NCBI GenBank assembly: GCA_019634955.1
Contig: JAHCAK010000018.1
Span: forward strand, 1 to 64,000
Length of the DNA: 64,000 bases
Origin: Burkholderiales bacterium
Lineage (GTDB): Bacteria > Pseudomonadota > Gammaproteobacteria > Burkholderiales > Usitatibacteraceae
Direction of reading: 5' to 3'
Positions 43,969 to 55,042 of this stretch are shown piece by piece. The notes under the pieces are model-generated. The model did no database searches. It was not told where the DNA came from and saw only the letters and a list, made by a program, of their open reading frames with translations. A program made the translations under genes and the position numbers. Every line of letters begins with the position of its first letter. Within the stretch, counting starts at the first letter, position 1.

Positions 43969-45224
43969 CGCTTCGCACGGCCGGCGGGGCGGCGCTCGTC
44001 GTCCTCGCCGGCCTCGCCCTCTGGGCGGGCTGGCGCCACTTCGAGGCGCAGCGCGCGAGCGAGGCCGTCGACGCCTTCCTCGCGCGCCACTGGTCGCACC
44101 CCATCGCCCCCCAGGGCGATCCCCCGAAAGAATTCACGCCGGTCGAGGCGAGCCTCGCGCCCGAGGACTGCGGCGCGTGCCACGCGACGCAGCTCGCCGA
44201 CTGGAAGACGAGCCTGCACAGCCGCGCCGTCGGCCCCGGCATCCTCTGGCAGCTGCGCACCATGGACCAGGGGCACGGCAACGACTGCCTGCGCTGCCAC
44301 GCCCCGCTCGCGGAGCAGAAGGCGCTCATGGCGCTCGAACGCGGGTGGCCCAACGCGCCCGCCGCGCCGCCGCCCGGCTGGGTGCCCGCCGACCTGCACC
44401 TGCGCGGCCTCGCCTGCGCCGCCTGCCACGTCCGCCGCCACGAGCGGTTCGGCCCGCCGGCCCGGCCGGGCGCGCCGGCGATCGAGGGCCGCAAGCCCCA
44501 CGGCGGCTTCGTCGCCGAGGCCGCCTTCTCCGACAGCCGCTTCTGCTCGACCTGCCACCAGTTCGCGCCCGACGGCCGCCGCGTCAACGGCAAGCTGCTG
44601 GAGAACACCTACGAGGAGTGGCGCGCGAGCCGCCACGCGCGTGAGGGCCGCGCCTGCCAGGCCTGCCACATGCCGGAGCGCCGCCACCTCTGGCGAGGCA
44701 TCCACGACCCGGAGATGGTGAAGCGTGCCCTGGGCCGCGAGGTCACGGCCGCGCGCCTGGACGCGGGGCGCGCCCGCGTCACGGTGCGGCTCGCCAACCG
44801 CGGCGCCGGGCACCACCTGCCGACCTACGTGGTGCCCAAGATCATGGCCAGCGTGTACCTGCGCGGGCCGGGCACCCACATGCTCGTGGGCCAGCACGTC
44901 GTGGGCCGAACGCTCAACGTGGCGCTGGACCGCGAGATCGCCGACACCCGCCTCGCGCCGGACGCCACGCACGAGTTCGCCTTCGACATCGCCGTGGGGC
45001 CGGGCCGCTGGCGCGCGGTGCTGCGCACCGAGGTCGCCCCGGGCGAGCACTACGAACGCATGTTCGCCGACATGCGCCGGCGCAACCCCGGGCTGGACGA
45101 GGCCACGCGCGCGCAGCTGGACGAGGCGCTGGGCAAGGCGGTCGCGGCGCGCTTCTTCCTCGACGAGCTCGAGGTGGCCATTCCGGAGGCGCCGGCGGAT
45201 GCGCCGGCGAGGGTTGCAAATTGA
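43965..45224 (+). CDS. Membrane-anchored pentaheme c-type cytochrome, apparent CTG start
   Basis: About 419 residues with an N-terminal anchor (TLRTAGGAALVVLAGLALWAGW) and five CxxCH motifs at 69, 108, 151, 194 and 231, followed by a Cys-free C-terminal beta-rich domain (about 245-410). The frame is open back to a TGA at 43935, but no ATG, GTG or TTG occurs before 44262, which lies after the first heme. The best start is CTG at 43965, overlapping the upstream stop as CTGA; a second CTG at 43959 has GGAGG six bases before it. An ATG start at 44262 would lose the export signal. A sequencing error near 43960 is the alternative explanation. Confidence 0.82.
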   Translation: MTLRTAGGAALVVLAGLALWAGWRHFEAQRASEAVDAFLARHWSHPIAPQGDPPKEFTPVEASLAPEDCGACHATQLADWKTSLHSRAVGPGILWQLRTMDQGHGNDCLRCHAPLAEQKALMALERGWPNAPAAPPPGWVPADLHLRGLACAACHVRRHERFGPPARPGAPAIEGRKPHGGFVAEAAFSDSRFCSTCHQFAPDGRRVNGKLLENTYEEWRASRHAREGRACQACHMPERRHLWRGIHDPEMVKRALGREVTAARLDAGRARVTVRLANRGAGHHLPTYVVPKIMASVYLRGPGTHMLVGQHVVGRTLNVALDREIADTRLAPDATHEFAFDIAVGPGRWRAVLRTEVAPGEHYERMFADMRRRNPGLDEATRAQLDEALGKAVAARFFLDELEVAIPEAPADAPARVAN

Positions 45225-45259
45225 AAGCCCCCCGCGCGCCGAAGGGTTAATGCAATGCG
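45214..45259 (+). promoter_or_regulatory. Second matching sigma-54 promoter
   Basis: GGGTTAATGCAATGCG (45244-45259) again has GG and GC 10 bp apart and shares TGCAATGC with the first site. TTGCAAATTGAAAGC (45214-45228) lies 31 bp upstream of the GG and overlaps the stop codon of the pentaheme gene. Confidence 0.58.
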
Positions 45260-45362
45260 GCGCGGCGGTGAGCGGCCGGCAAGTCCCTGTTTTTCAACGG
45301 TCCGGGCGATGGCACGCATCCTGCTGTTCACGCGCCATCGCGTGCGCAATGCGGGGGTCGCC

Positions 45363-45614
45363 ATGAATCGTCTTGCGGGATTGCTGGTCGCGGCCTTCCT
45401 TCTGCCAGTGGCGCACGCCCAGGCGCCCGCGAAGGCGGAGGCCGACGGGGCGAAGCCCGCGGCCGCCGAAGACGCCGCGCAGCCGAAGAAGCGGCGGCTC
45501 AAGTTCAAGAGCGACAAGGCGTGCACCTGCTCGAGCGCCCTTGGCGAGGCCGACATCGAAGTCGCCGAGAAGAAGGCGGCGCAGGACCCACAACCCAGGA
45601 GGAACGAGAAATGA
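45363..45614 (+). CDS. Small secreted Ala/Lys-rich protein
   Basis: An 83-residue protein with a signal peptide (MNRLAGLLVAAFLLPVAHAQ) and a hydrophilic mature part containing one Cys pair, CTC, near 60. I do not recognise a family. It overlaps the triheme cytochrome gene by 4 bases and follows the second sigma-54 promoter. A start at 45309 would add a basic segment before the signal peptide, so I prefer 45363. It may be a periplasmic accessory of the electron-transfer cluster. Confidence 0.7.
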   Translation: MNRLAGLLVAAFLLPVAHAQAPAKAEADGAKPAAAEDAAQPKKRRLKFKSDKACTCSSALGEADIEVAEKKAAQDPQPRRNEK

Positions 45615-46114
45615 AGCAACGCACCCCGCTCATCGACAAGCTGCGCGCGCTGGCCCGCGGCACCCTGCGCACCGCCGCCGGCACGGTCGCGGTCGTCACC
45701 GCCGCGCTCCTCTGGTCGCTCGCCGCCTCGGGCCCGGAGCGCGCCGACGGCGCGGGCGAACCGCGCGCCGAAGCCCGCGGGTGGGGCGCGGAGGCGATCG
45801 CGGACGTGCGCGACGCGATGCGCGCGGTCTCCCCCATCGCCGAGGCCAACGCCTGCGGCATGGGCGCCTCCTCCTGCTTCAAGTGCCACAACGGCCAGCG
45901 CGCCGCCGCGCCCAGCCAGGAGAAGTGGCACACCGACCACAAGAGCGTCGACAACTCCTGCGTCGGCTGCCACAAGGGCAACCCCCGGCTCATCAAGAAG
46001 GAGCTCGCCCACTCGCAGATGGTGAAGGACCCGCGCCCCAACCCCGCCGAGATGTGCGCGAGCTGCCACAAGACGGGCAACGCGGCGGACCTCGTGAAGG
46101 CCTACAAGAAGTGA
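45611..46114 (+). CDS. Triheme c-type cytochrome
   Basis: A 167-residue protein with an N-terminal membrane anchor or signal (TVAVVTAALLWSLAAS), followed by three CxxCH motifs at 89, 117 and 149 (CFKCH, CVGCH, CASCH). His residues between them (WHTDHKS, LAHSQM) are likely distal ligands. An AGGAGG site precedes the ATG at 45611, which overlaps the upstream stop. It is probably a periplasmic electron carrier between the pentaheme protein and the outer membrane. The heme pattern does not match NapB or class III cytochromes closely. Confidence 0.9.
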   Translation: MKQRTPLIDKLRALARGTLRTAAGTVAVVTAALLWSLAASGPERADGAGEPRAEARGWGAEAIADVRDAMRAVSPIAEANACGMGASSCFKCHNGQRAAAPSQEKWHTDHKSVDNSCVGCHKGNPRLIKKELAHSQMVKDPRPNPAEMCASCHKTGNAADLVKAYKK

Positions 46115-46133
46115 TCCCAAGGAGGGGAAACAC

Positions 46134-47327
46134 ATGAAGCGTGCCACCAGGATTCCGACCCGCAGGACGACCACCACGAAGCGGCTGGCGGGCGCGGTCG
46201 CCGCAGCGCTCCTCGCCTTCGCCGGCAGCGCCGCGGCGGGGCCCACGATCACGTTCGGCAAGGAGGGCAGCCTCACCTTCAACTACTCCTTCCAGGGGTG
46301 GGCGCAGGACCGCGGCTACACCTCGTCCACGGACTCGGGCCGGCAGACGGACTTCTTCCTGCGCAGGAACCGCCTCACCTTCTCGGGCCAGTACAACGAC
46401 CTCGTGGGCTTCTACGCCAACGTCGACGCGCCCTCCGACAGCCGCGGCGGCGACGACGACAAGAGCATCTTCTTCCGCGACGCCTACATCACGGTGGACC
46501 ACAGCGACGAGCTGCGCTTCATCGTCGGGCGCTTCAAGAACGCGTTCACGCGCGAGAACCTGGAAGCCTGCTTCGACCCGCTCACCATGGACCGCGCCGA
46601 GGTGATGAGCTACACGCCGTGGGGCGGGAGCCGCGACACCGGCATCGCGATGTGGGGCAACCTCGCCGACGGCCGCTTCCAGTACAAGGTGATGGCCTCC
46701 GACGGGCGCGAGGGCGCCGAGGTCGCGAAGGACTCGCCGCGGCTCACCGGGCGCGTGCACGTGAGCCTGCTCGACCCGGAATTCGACTTCGGCTACCGCG
46801 GCACCTACCTCGGCACCCGGCGCGTGCTCACCATCGGCGCGGCCTACGACTACCAGAAGAGCGTCGCCTACCGCGACTTCGTCGGCAAGTCGGACACGGT
46901 CGACTACAAGGCGTGGACGGCCGACGTCTTCTTCGAGCAGCCGACCTCGGCGGGCACCGTCACGGCCTCGGCCGCGGTGATGCGCTACGACACCGGCAAG
47001 GCCCACTTCGGCCTCTCGCCCGACCCGAACCTGCCGGCCACCACCGACCTCGAGGGCTGGTACGTGAAGGCGGGCTACCTCCTGCCGGGCAAGGTCGGCC
47101 CGGGCCGCGTGCAGGTCTTCGGCCGCCACGAGCGAAGCGAGTACAACCTGCCGTCGGGCTACCGCGACCAGAAGTGGGACGGCATCGGCGTCCACTACCT
47201 CATCGACGGGCAACTCCTCAAGGTGAGCTTCGAGGCGGCGCAGGTGAAGTTCGACGTGCAGAACCCCACCAATCCCTCGCAGCGCGACTACAAGCAGTAC
47301 ACGCTGGGCCTGCAGTTCATCTTCTGA
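46134..47327 (+). CDS. Outer-membrane porin
   Basis: A 397-residue beta-barrel protein with signal peptide (about 1-36, ending GSAAA) and a C-terminal Phe (TLGLQFIF) as required for Bam insertion. Alternating aromatic strands and an RRNRLTFSGQYND segment resemble phosphate-selective porin O/P-type barrels. It lies 19 bp after the triheme cytochrome. Its position matches ExtI, the porin for selenite uptake in Geobacter, in a cluster with a rhodanese lipoprotein and cytochromes. It could also be a simple anion porin. Confidence 0.85.
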   Translation: MKRATRIPTRRTTTTKRLAGAVAAALLAFAGSAAAGPTITFGKEGSLTFNYSFQGWAQDRGYTSSTDSGRQTDFFLRRNRLTFSGQYNDLVGFYANVDAPSDSRGGDDDKSIFFRDAYITVDHSDELRFIVGRFKNAFTRENLEACFDPLTMDRAEVMSYTPWGGSRDTGIAMWGNLADGRFQYKVMASDGREGAEVAKDSPRLTGRVHVSLLDPEFDFGYRGTYLGTRRVLTIGAAYDYQKSVAYRDFVGKSDTVDYKAWTADVFFEQPTSAGTVTASAAVMRYDTGKAHFGLSPDPNLPATTDLEGWYVKAGYLLPGKVGPGRVQVFGRHERSEYNLPSGYRDQKWDGIGVHYLIDGQLLKVSFEAAQVKFDVQNPTNPSQRDYKQYTLGLQFIF

Positions 47328-47342
47328 GGCGCCCCCGCGGGG

Positions 47343-47356
47343 CTGACCGGGATCAA
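47343..47356 (+). promoter_or_regulatory. Degenerate FNR/DNR-type site before the sensor kinase
   Basis: CTGACCGGGATCAA has one mismatch to TTGA-N6-TCAA and is centred about 61 bp upstream of the kinase ATG. A 14-bp perfect palindrome, TGCTTCCGGAAGCA, follows at 47383-47396. Confidence 0.35.
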
Positions 47357-47409
47357 CCGACCCGGCCGGCCCCGTGGCAACATGCTTCCGGAAGCACACC
47401 GGAGGAGCG

Positions 47410-48870
47410 ATGGGAGGCGCGGACTTCGCCGCCGATTCCCGGCAGGCAGTCGCCGAAAACCCGCAAGGCACCGGCACCGCGCGCAAGGCGCTGCGGGCCG
47501 TGCCCCTGCTCGCGCTCGGCGCGGCAGCGACCTTGGCGCTGGTCGCCTGGCTCGCGCCCGCGGGCCTCGCCTGGGCGGTGGCCGCCGTGCTCGCCGCGCT
47601 CCTCGGCGCCGCCGCCTTCGCCCTGCGCGCCTACGGCCGCGGCATGGCAGCCGTCCACTCGGCCCTGCGCCACGCGAACGAAGGCTCGCTCGAGCCGCTC
47701 GCGCTCCCGCCGGCTTCCGCCGCGCTCCTCGCGCCCGTCGCCGACGAGTACAACGTGCTCGCGCGCAACCTCGGCTCGCTCTTCGGCGAGATGGAGCAGG
47801 CGCAGCTCGCCATCATCGCCGAGAGGAACCGCCACGAGGCGATCCTGCAGGGCCTGCCGGGCGCGCTGCTCGTGGTCGACGGCGACTTCAACGTGACGCT
47901 CTCCAACCGGCAGGCCGAGGCGCTCTTCGCCGTGCCGGCGGCCGCGCTCGAGGGCGCCAACGTCTTCGACCTGCTTCACCCCGACGAGATGGGGCGGGAG
48001 GTGCTGCGCGAGGCCTTCCTGTACGAGCAGCCGCTCGCCAACAAGGTGCTCGCGCTGCGCGTGGGCGAGGACGCCCGGCAGGTCTCGCTCAACGTCACCT
48101 TCTTCGGCAAGGCGCCGCACACGGCGCAGGCGAGCGCGGCGATCATCCTGCAGGACATCACCGACTGGAAGCGCCTGGAGGACCGCGCGAGCCTCTCGGA
48201 GAAGCTGGGGGCCATGGGCCAGCTCGCCGCGGGCGTGGCCCACGAGCTCAACACGCCGCTCGGCACCATCCTCGGCTACGCGCAGCTCCTGAACGAGGGT
48301 CGGGCGAGCGAGGAGAAGCGCGCCGAGTACGCGCGCGAGATCCACGCCGAGACCAAGCGCTGCGCGCGCATCGTCGACAACCTCCTCGCCTACGCGCGCC
48401 GCGACGTCTGCGGCACCGAGACCTGCGAGGTGAACGAGCTGGTGCGCGAGGCGGTGGAAGCCGTCACGAACTGCCAGGGCCGGCGCCTGTGCGTCGCGAT
48501 CGAGGCCGACACGAAGGGCGAGCTGGTGGTGCGCGGCGGCTCCGGGCAGCTCGACATCGTGCTGGTCAACCTGCTGGTGAACGCCGCGCAGGCGGCCACC
48601 GCGAGCGCCTCGCCCCGCGTGCGGGTGAGCACGGCCGCCGAGGCCGGGCACGCGGTGATCACCGTCGAGGACAACGGCCCCGGCGTGGCCCCGGAGGTGC
48701 GCCCGCGCCTCTTCGAGCCCTTCTTCACGACCAAGGGCGAGTCGGCCGGCACCGGCCTGGGGCTTCCCATCAGCCAGTCGATCGTCAACCGCGTCGGCGG
48801 CACGATCCACTGCGACCCCGACTACCGCGGCGGCGCGCGCTTCGTCGTGACGCTGCCGCTGGCCGCGTAG
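47410..48870 (+). CDS. PAS-domain sensor histidine kinase
   Basis: A 486-residue kinase. Two transmembrane helices near 35-80 are joined by a very short loop, so there is little periplasmic sensor. A PAS domain (about 145-250) precedes the phosphoacceptor box AHELNTPLGTILGYAQLL and an ATPase domain (NLLVNAAQAA, DNGPGV, GTGLGLPIS). It contains several Cys between the two regions (RRDVCGTETCEV, TNCQGRRLC) that could sense redox or metal. The ATG at 47410 has a GGAGGAG site. It pairs with the sigma-54 activator 2 bp downstream and probably controls the rhodanese/cytochrome cluster. Confidence 0.92.
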   Translation: MGGADFAADSRQAVAENPQGTGTARKALRAVPLLALGAAATLALVAWLAPAGLAWAVAAVLAALLGAAAFALRAYGRGMAAVHSALRHANEGSLEPLALPPASAALLAPVADEYNVLARNLGSLFGEMEQAQLAIIAERNRHEAILQGLPGALLVVDGDFNVTLSNRQAEALFAVPAAALEGANVFDLLHPDEMGREVLREAFLYEQPLANKVLALRVGEDARQVSLNVTFFGKAPHTAQASAAIILQDITDWKRLEDRASLSEKLGAMGQLAAGVAHELNTPLGTILGYAQLLNEGRASEEKRAEYAREIHAETKRCARIVDNLLAYARRDVCGTETCEVNELVREAVEAVTNCQGRRLCVAIEADTKGELVVRGGSGQLDIVLVNLLVNAAQAATASASPRVRVSTAAEAGHAVITVEDNGPGVAPEVRPRLFEPFFTTKGESAGTGLGLPISQSIVNRVGGTIHCDPDYRGGARFVVTLPLAA

Positions 48871-48872
48871 CG

Positions 48873-50270
48873 ATGGAAGCCGCGACCGCCCCCAGCCCGT
48901 CCGCGGCCGAGGAGTCCGGCATGGCCGTGATCCTCGTGGTCGAGGACGACGCGGCCATGCGGCGCATGGTCCAGGAGGTGCTCTCGGCCGCGCCGGCGAA
49001 GGTGGTGGCGGTGGAAAGCTCGCAGGCGGCGCTGGAATACCTCGAGCGCGAGGCGGTGGCGGTGGTGCTCACCGACCTGCGCATGCCGCGCGTGAGCGGG
49101 CTGGAGGTGCTGCGCTTCGCCCGCGCGAGGAGCGCGCTCACGCAGGTGATCCTGCTCACCGGGCACGCGACGGTGGAGGCCGCCGTCGAGGCCCTCAAGG
49201 GCGGCGCCTACGACTTCCTGAAGAAGCCCTTCGAGCCCGAGGACCTGCGCCGCATCGTCGACCGCGCGCTCGAGTACTGGCGGCTCAACTGCGAGAACCT
49301 CAGGCTGCGCGAGACCAACCGCGCCTACGCGGACATGGACGGGCTGGTGGGCAAGAACCCGGCGATCGAGCAGGTGCGGCGCATGGTGCGCGCCTGCGCG
49401 GCCTACGACTGCTGCGTGCTGGTCACCGGGGAGTCCGGCACCGGCAAGGAGGTCGTCGCCCACCAGGTGCACCTGTCGAGCGGGCGGCGGGACGGCCGCT
49501 TCGTCGCGGTCAACTGCGCCGCCATCCCCGAGAACGTGATCGAGAGCGAGCTCTTCGGCTACCAGCGCGGGGCCTTCACCGGCGCCGACCGCGCGAAGCC
49601 CGGCCTTTTCGAGGCCGCCGACCGCGGCACGCTCTTCCTCGACGAGATCAACAACGCCTCGCCCGCCTTCCAGGCGAAGCTCCTGCGCGTGCTGCAGGAC
49701 GGCACCTTCTACCGGCTGGGCGACACCGAGCCGCGCCGCGCCGACGTGCGCCTGATCGCCGCCACCAACCGGCCCCTGCCCGCCCTCGTGGAGAGCGGCG
49801 CCTTCCGCATGGACCTCTACTACCGCCTGCGGATCGTGGAGATCGTGATGCCGCCGCTGCGCGAGCGGCGAAGCGACATCGCGCTGCTGGCCAACTACTT
49901 CCTCGCGCGCCACGCGGCCCGGCTGGGCAAGCCGGTGAAGGGGCTCACCACACGGGCGCTCGGCGCGCTCATGCGCCACGATTGGCCGGGCAACGCGCGC
50001 GAGCTGGAGAACACGATCCAGTCGATGATCATCCTCACGGAAACCGACATGCTCGACGTGGACGTGCTGCCGCCGGGGCTCGCCGCCGAGCAGCCGGCGC
50101 CGGGGCGCGCGATGGAAGTGATCGAGCCGCAGAGCCTCGAGGAGATCGAGGCCTACTTCATCGCCAAGACGCTGCGCGAGACCAAGGGCAACCGCGCGAC
50201 GGCCGCGGAGATCCTGGGCATCGACAAGTCCACGCTGTGGAGGAAGATCAAGCGCTACGGCCTCGAGTGA
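48873..50270 (+). CDS. Sigma-54-dependent response regulator
   Basis: A 465-residue NtrC-family regulator. The receiver domain has EDD and the phosphoacceptor Asp in LTDLRMPR. The AAA+ domain has GESGTGKE, the GAFTGA loop and LDEINN. The C-terminus is a Fis-type helix-turn-helix (NRATAAEILGIDKSTLWRKIK). It starts 2 bp after the kinase. The only two RpoN-type promoters I found in the window lie upstream of the cytochrome cluster, and this regulator is their obvious activator. Confidence 0.94.
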   Translation: MEAATAPSPSAAEESGMAVILVVEDDAAMRRMVQEVLSAAPAKVVAVESSQAALEYLEREAVAVVLTDLRMPRVSGLEVLRFARARSALTQVILLTGHATVEAAVEALKGGAYDFLKKPFEPEDLRRIVDRALEYWRLNCENLRLRETNRAYADMDGLVGKNPAIEQVRRMVRACAAYDCCVLVTGESGTGKEVVAHQVHLSSGRRDGRFVAVNCAAIPENVIESELFGYQRGAFTGADRAKPGLFEAADRGTLFLDEINNASPAFQAKLLRVLQDGTFYRLGDTEPRRADVRLIAATNRPLPALVESGAFRMDLYYRLRIVEIVMPPLRERRSDIALLANYFLARHAARLGKPVKGLTTRALGALMRHDWPGNARELENTIQSMIILTETDMLDVDVLPPGLAAEQPAPGRAMEVIEPQSLEEIEAYFIAKTLRETKGNRATAAEILGIDKSTLWRKIKRYGLE

Positions 50271-50316
50271 GGGCGCACCCTCCCCAGAAGGGGAAGTGGC
50301 GGATCCGTGCAGGGAA

Positions 50317-50393
50317 TGGTCGGGGTGAGAGGATTCGAACCTCCGGCCTCTACGTCCCGAACGTAGCGCTCTACCAGGCTAAGCTACACCCCG
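50317..50393 (-). tRNA. tRNA-Pro (CGG)
   Basis: 77 nt on the minus strand. The acceptor CGGGGTG pairs with CACCCCG, the anticodon stem CTACG/CGTAG encloses TTCGGGA, giving anticodon CGG, and the T arm reads GGTTCGAATCC. The terminal CCA is encoded. It sits near proB and proS, though not in one operon. Confidence 0.97.
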
Positions 50394-50438
50394 AGGCCGA
50401 AACGGGCGCCAGATGCGCCCGTCGGATGCCCGGCCGGG

Positions 50439-51428
50439 CTAGTACTTCCGCTCGACCGAAAACTGCGCCAATTGTAGCAGACTGTCCTTGAACGCGGAAC
50501 CGGGAAGCGCGTCCAGGCGGGCGGTGGCGATGGCCGCCTCCTTGCGGGCGCAGTCGCGTGCGTAGTCGAGCGCCCCCGTGCGGTTGATCGCGGCCACCAC
50601 GGCGCCGAGGTCGGCCTTGCCGCCCTCCTCGATGGCGTGGCGCACGATCGCCTTCTCGGCCGGCGTGCCGACCGCCATGGCGCGGATGAGCGGCAGCGTG
50701 GGCTTGCCCTCGGCGAGGTCGTCGCCCAGGTTCTTGCCGGTCTCGGCGAGGTCGCCGGAGTAGTCGAGGACGTCGTCGATCACCTGGAAGGCGGTGCCGA
50801 GGTGGATGCCGAACTCGGCCAGCGCCTGCTCCATGGCGGGGGGGGCCCCGGCGAGAATGGCGCCCACCTGCGTGGCCGCCTCGAAGAGCTTGGCCGTCTT
50901 GTAGCGGATGACCCGCAGGTAGCTCTCCTCGTCGGTGTCCGGGTCCTTCACGTTCAGGAGCTGGAGCACCTCGCCTTCGGCGATGACGTTGGTCGCGTTC
51001 GAGATCACCTGCATCACGCGCAGGTTGCCCTCGGCCACCATCATCTGGAAGGCGCGGGAATGCAGGAAGTCGCCCACCAGGACGGCGGCGGCGTTGCCGA
51101 ACTCGGCGTTGGCCGTGCGCCGGCCGCGGCGCAGGCTGGATTCGTCCACGACGTCGTCGTGCAGCAGGGTCGCCGTGTGGATGAACTCGATGACGGCGGC
51201 CAGCTCGTGGCGCGACGGGCCGTTCGCCCCGAGGGCCCCGGCCGTGAGCAGCAGCAGCGCCGGCCGCAGGCGCTTGCCCCCGGCGGCGATGATGTAGTCG
51301 GCGATGGTGCGGACCAGGACGACCTCGGAATCGAGCCGGCGGCGGATGACCTCGTCCAGGGCGGCGAGGTCGGCGGCGATGGGGGCCCGGATCGATTCCA
51401 GGGAGACGGGTTCGAGGCGCTGGTTCAC
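50439..51428 (-). CDS. ispB: Octaprenyl diphosphate synthase
   Basis: A 329-residue trans-prenyltransferase that makes the ubiquinone side chain. Both Asp-rich motifs are present: LLHDDVVDES (about 85-95) and VIDDVLDYS (about 210-218), along with GGKRLRPALLLL. I use the GTG at 51428 (VNQRLEPVSLESI). No clear ribosome binding site precedes it, and longer reading to 51542 would run through the rplU promoter. It is divergent from rplU, the standard betaproteobacterial arrangement. Confidence 0.94.
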   Translation of the reverse strand: MNQRLEPVSLESIRAPIAADLAALDEVIRRRLDSEVVLVRTIADYIIAAGGKRLRPALLLLTAGALGANGPSRHELAAVIEFIHTATLLHDDVVDESSLRRGRRTANAEFGNAAAVLVGDFLHSRAFQMMVAEGNLRVMQVISNATNVIAEGEVLQLLNVKDPDTDEESYLRVIRYKTAKLFEAATQVGAILAGAPPAMEQALAEFGIHLGTAFQVIDDVLDYSGDLAETGKNLGDDLAEGKPTLPLIRAMAVGTPAEKAIVRHAIEEGGKADLGAVVAAINRTGALDYARDCARKEAAIATARLDALPGSAFKDSLLQLAQFSVERKY

Positions 51429-51477
51429 GGGGGGGCGTTGGGCGGGGCGGCCCGGAAAGGGGCCTTCAGACAAGTCT

Positions 51478-51506
51478 TTGACGATGCTGGAGATTTCGCG
51501 TATTAT
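51478..51506 (+). promoter_or_regulatory. Sigma-70 promoter of rplU-rpmA
   Basis: TTGACG (51478-51483) and TATTAT (51501-51506) are 17 bp apart. The predicted start is near 51513, giving about a 50-nt leader. Confidence 0.8.
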
Positions 51507-51562
51507 AGCGGGTTCGCGGTGCAAAAGGCCGCGAATTATCAAACCAAAACAGGAGTATCAAC

Positions 51563-51874
51563 ATGTACGCGGTCATCAAGGCCGGTGGCAAGCAGTATCG
51601 CGTCGCCCCCGGCGAGAACATCAAGATCGAGCAGGTGCAGGCCGACGTCGGCGCCACCATCGTGCTCGACCAGGTGCTGATGGTGGCGGATGGCGAGGCC
51701 GTGAAGGTCGGCACGCCCACCGTCGCCGGGGCGAAGGTCTCCGCCACCGTGGTCGCCCACGGCCGGGGCCCGAAGATCCGCATCTTCAAGATGCGCCGCC
51801 GCAAGCACTACCAGAAGACGCAGGGCCACCGGCAGAACTACACGGAAATCCGTGTGGACGCCATCAACGAGTAA
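51563..51874 (+). CDS. rplU: 50S ribosomal protein L21
   Basis: A 103-residue L21 starting [14 protein letters not shown], with the family-typical [16 protein letters not shown] segment near 80-95 that binds 23S rRNA. An AGGAG site precedes the ATG. It is followed 12 bp later by rpmA. Confidence 0.98.
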   Translation: MYAVIKAGGKQYRVAPGENIKIEQVQADVGATIVLDQVLMVADGEAVKVGTPTVAGAKVSATVVAHGRGPKIRIFKMRRRKHYQKTQGHRQNYTEIRVDAINE

Positions 51875-51886
51875 CGGGATCCGGAC

Positions 51887-52150
51887 ATGGCACACAAGAA
51901 AGCAGGCGGGTCTTCCCGCAACGGGCGCGATTCCGAGTCGAAGCGCCTGGGCATCAAGGCCTTCGGCGGCGAGCTCGTCAACGCGGGCTCCATCATCGTC
52001 CGCCAGCGCGGCACGAAGTTCCACCCGGGCCAGCACGTCGGCATCGGCAAGGACCACACCCTCTTCGCGATGGTCGACGGCAAGGTGAAGTTCGCCCTGC
52101 ACGGCCCGAAGCAGAAGAACACCGTGAGCATCGAGCCGGCGCAGGCCTAA
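51887..52150 (+). CDS. rpmA: 50S ribosomal protein L27
   Basis: An 87-residue L27 starting [19 protein letters not shown], whose N-terminal tail reaches the peptidyl transferase centre. The [17 protein letters not shown] block is conserved. No cleaved N-terminal extension is present. A strong terminator follows. Confidence 0.98.
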   Translation: MAHKKAGGSSRNGRDSESKRLGIKAFGGELVNAGSIIVRQRGTKFHPGQHVGIGKDHTLFAMVDGKVKFALHGPKQKNTVSIEPAQA

Positions 52151-54980
<2,830 letters not shown>

Positions 54981-55042
54981 CCGGGGGTTCTCGACGCGGG
55001 GGGCATATACTTCCGGGCACAAATCGAACCCAGGGAGCAGCC

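Noticed and set aside
47370-47390. Sigma-54-like TGGCAAC sequence before the sensor kinase
   Set aside because: GC is not found 10 bp after GG, so the -12 element is missing.
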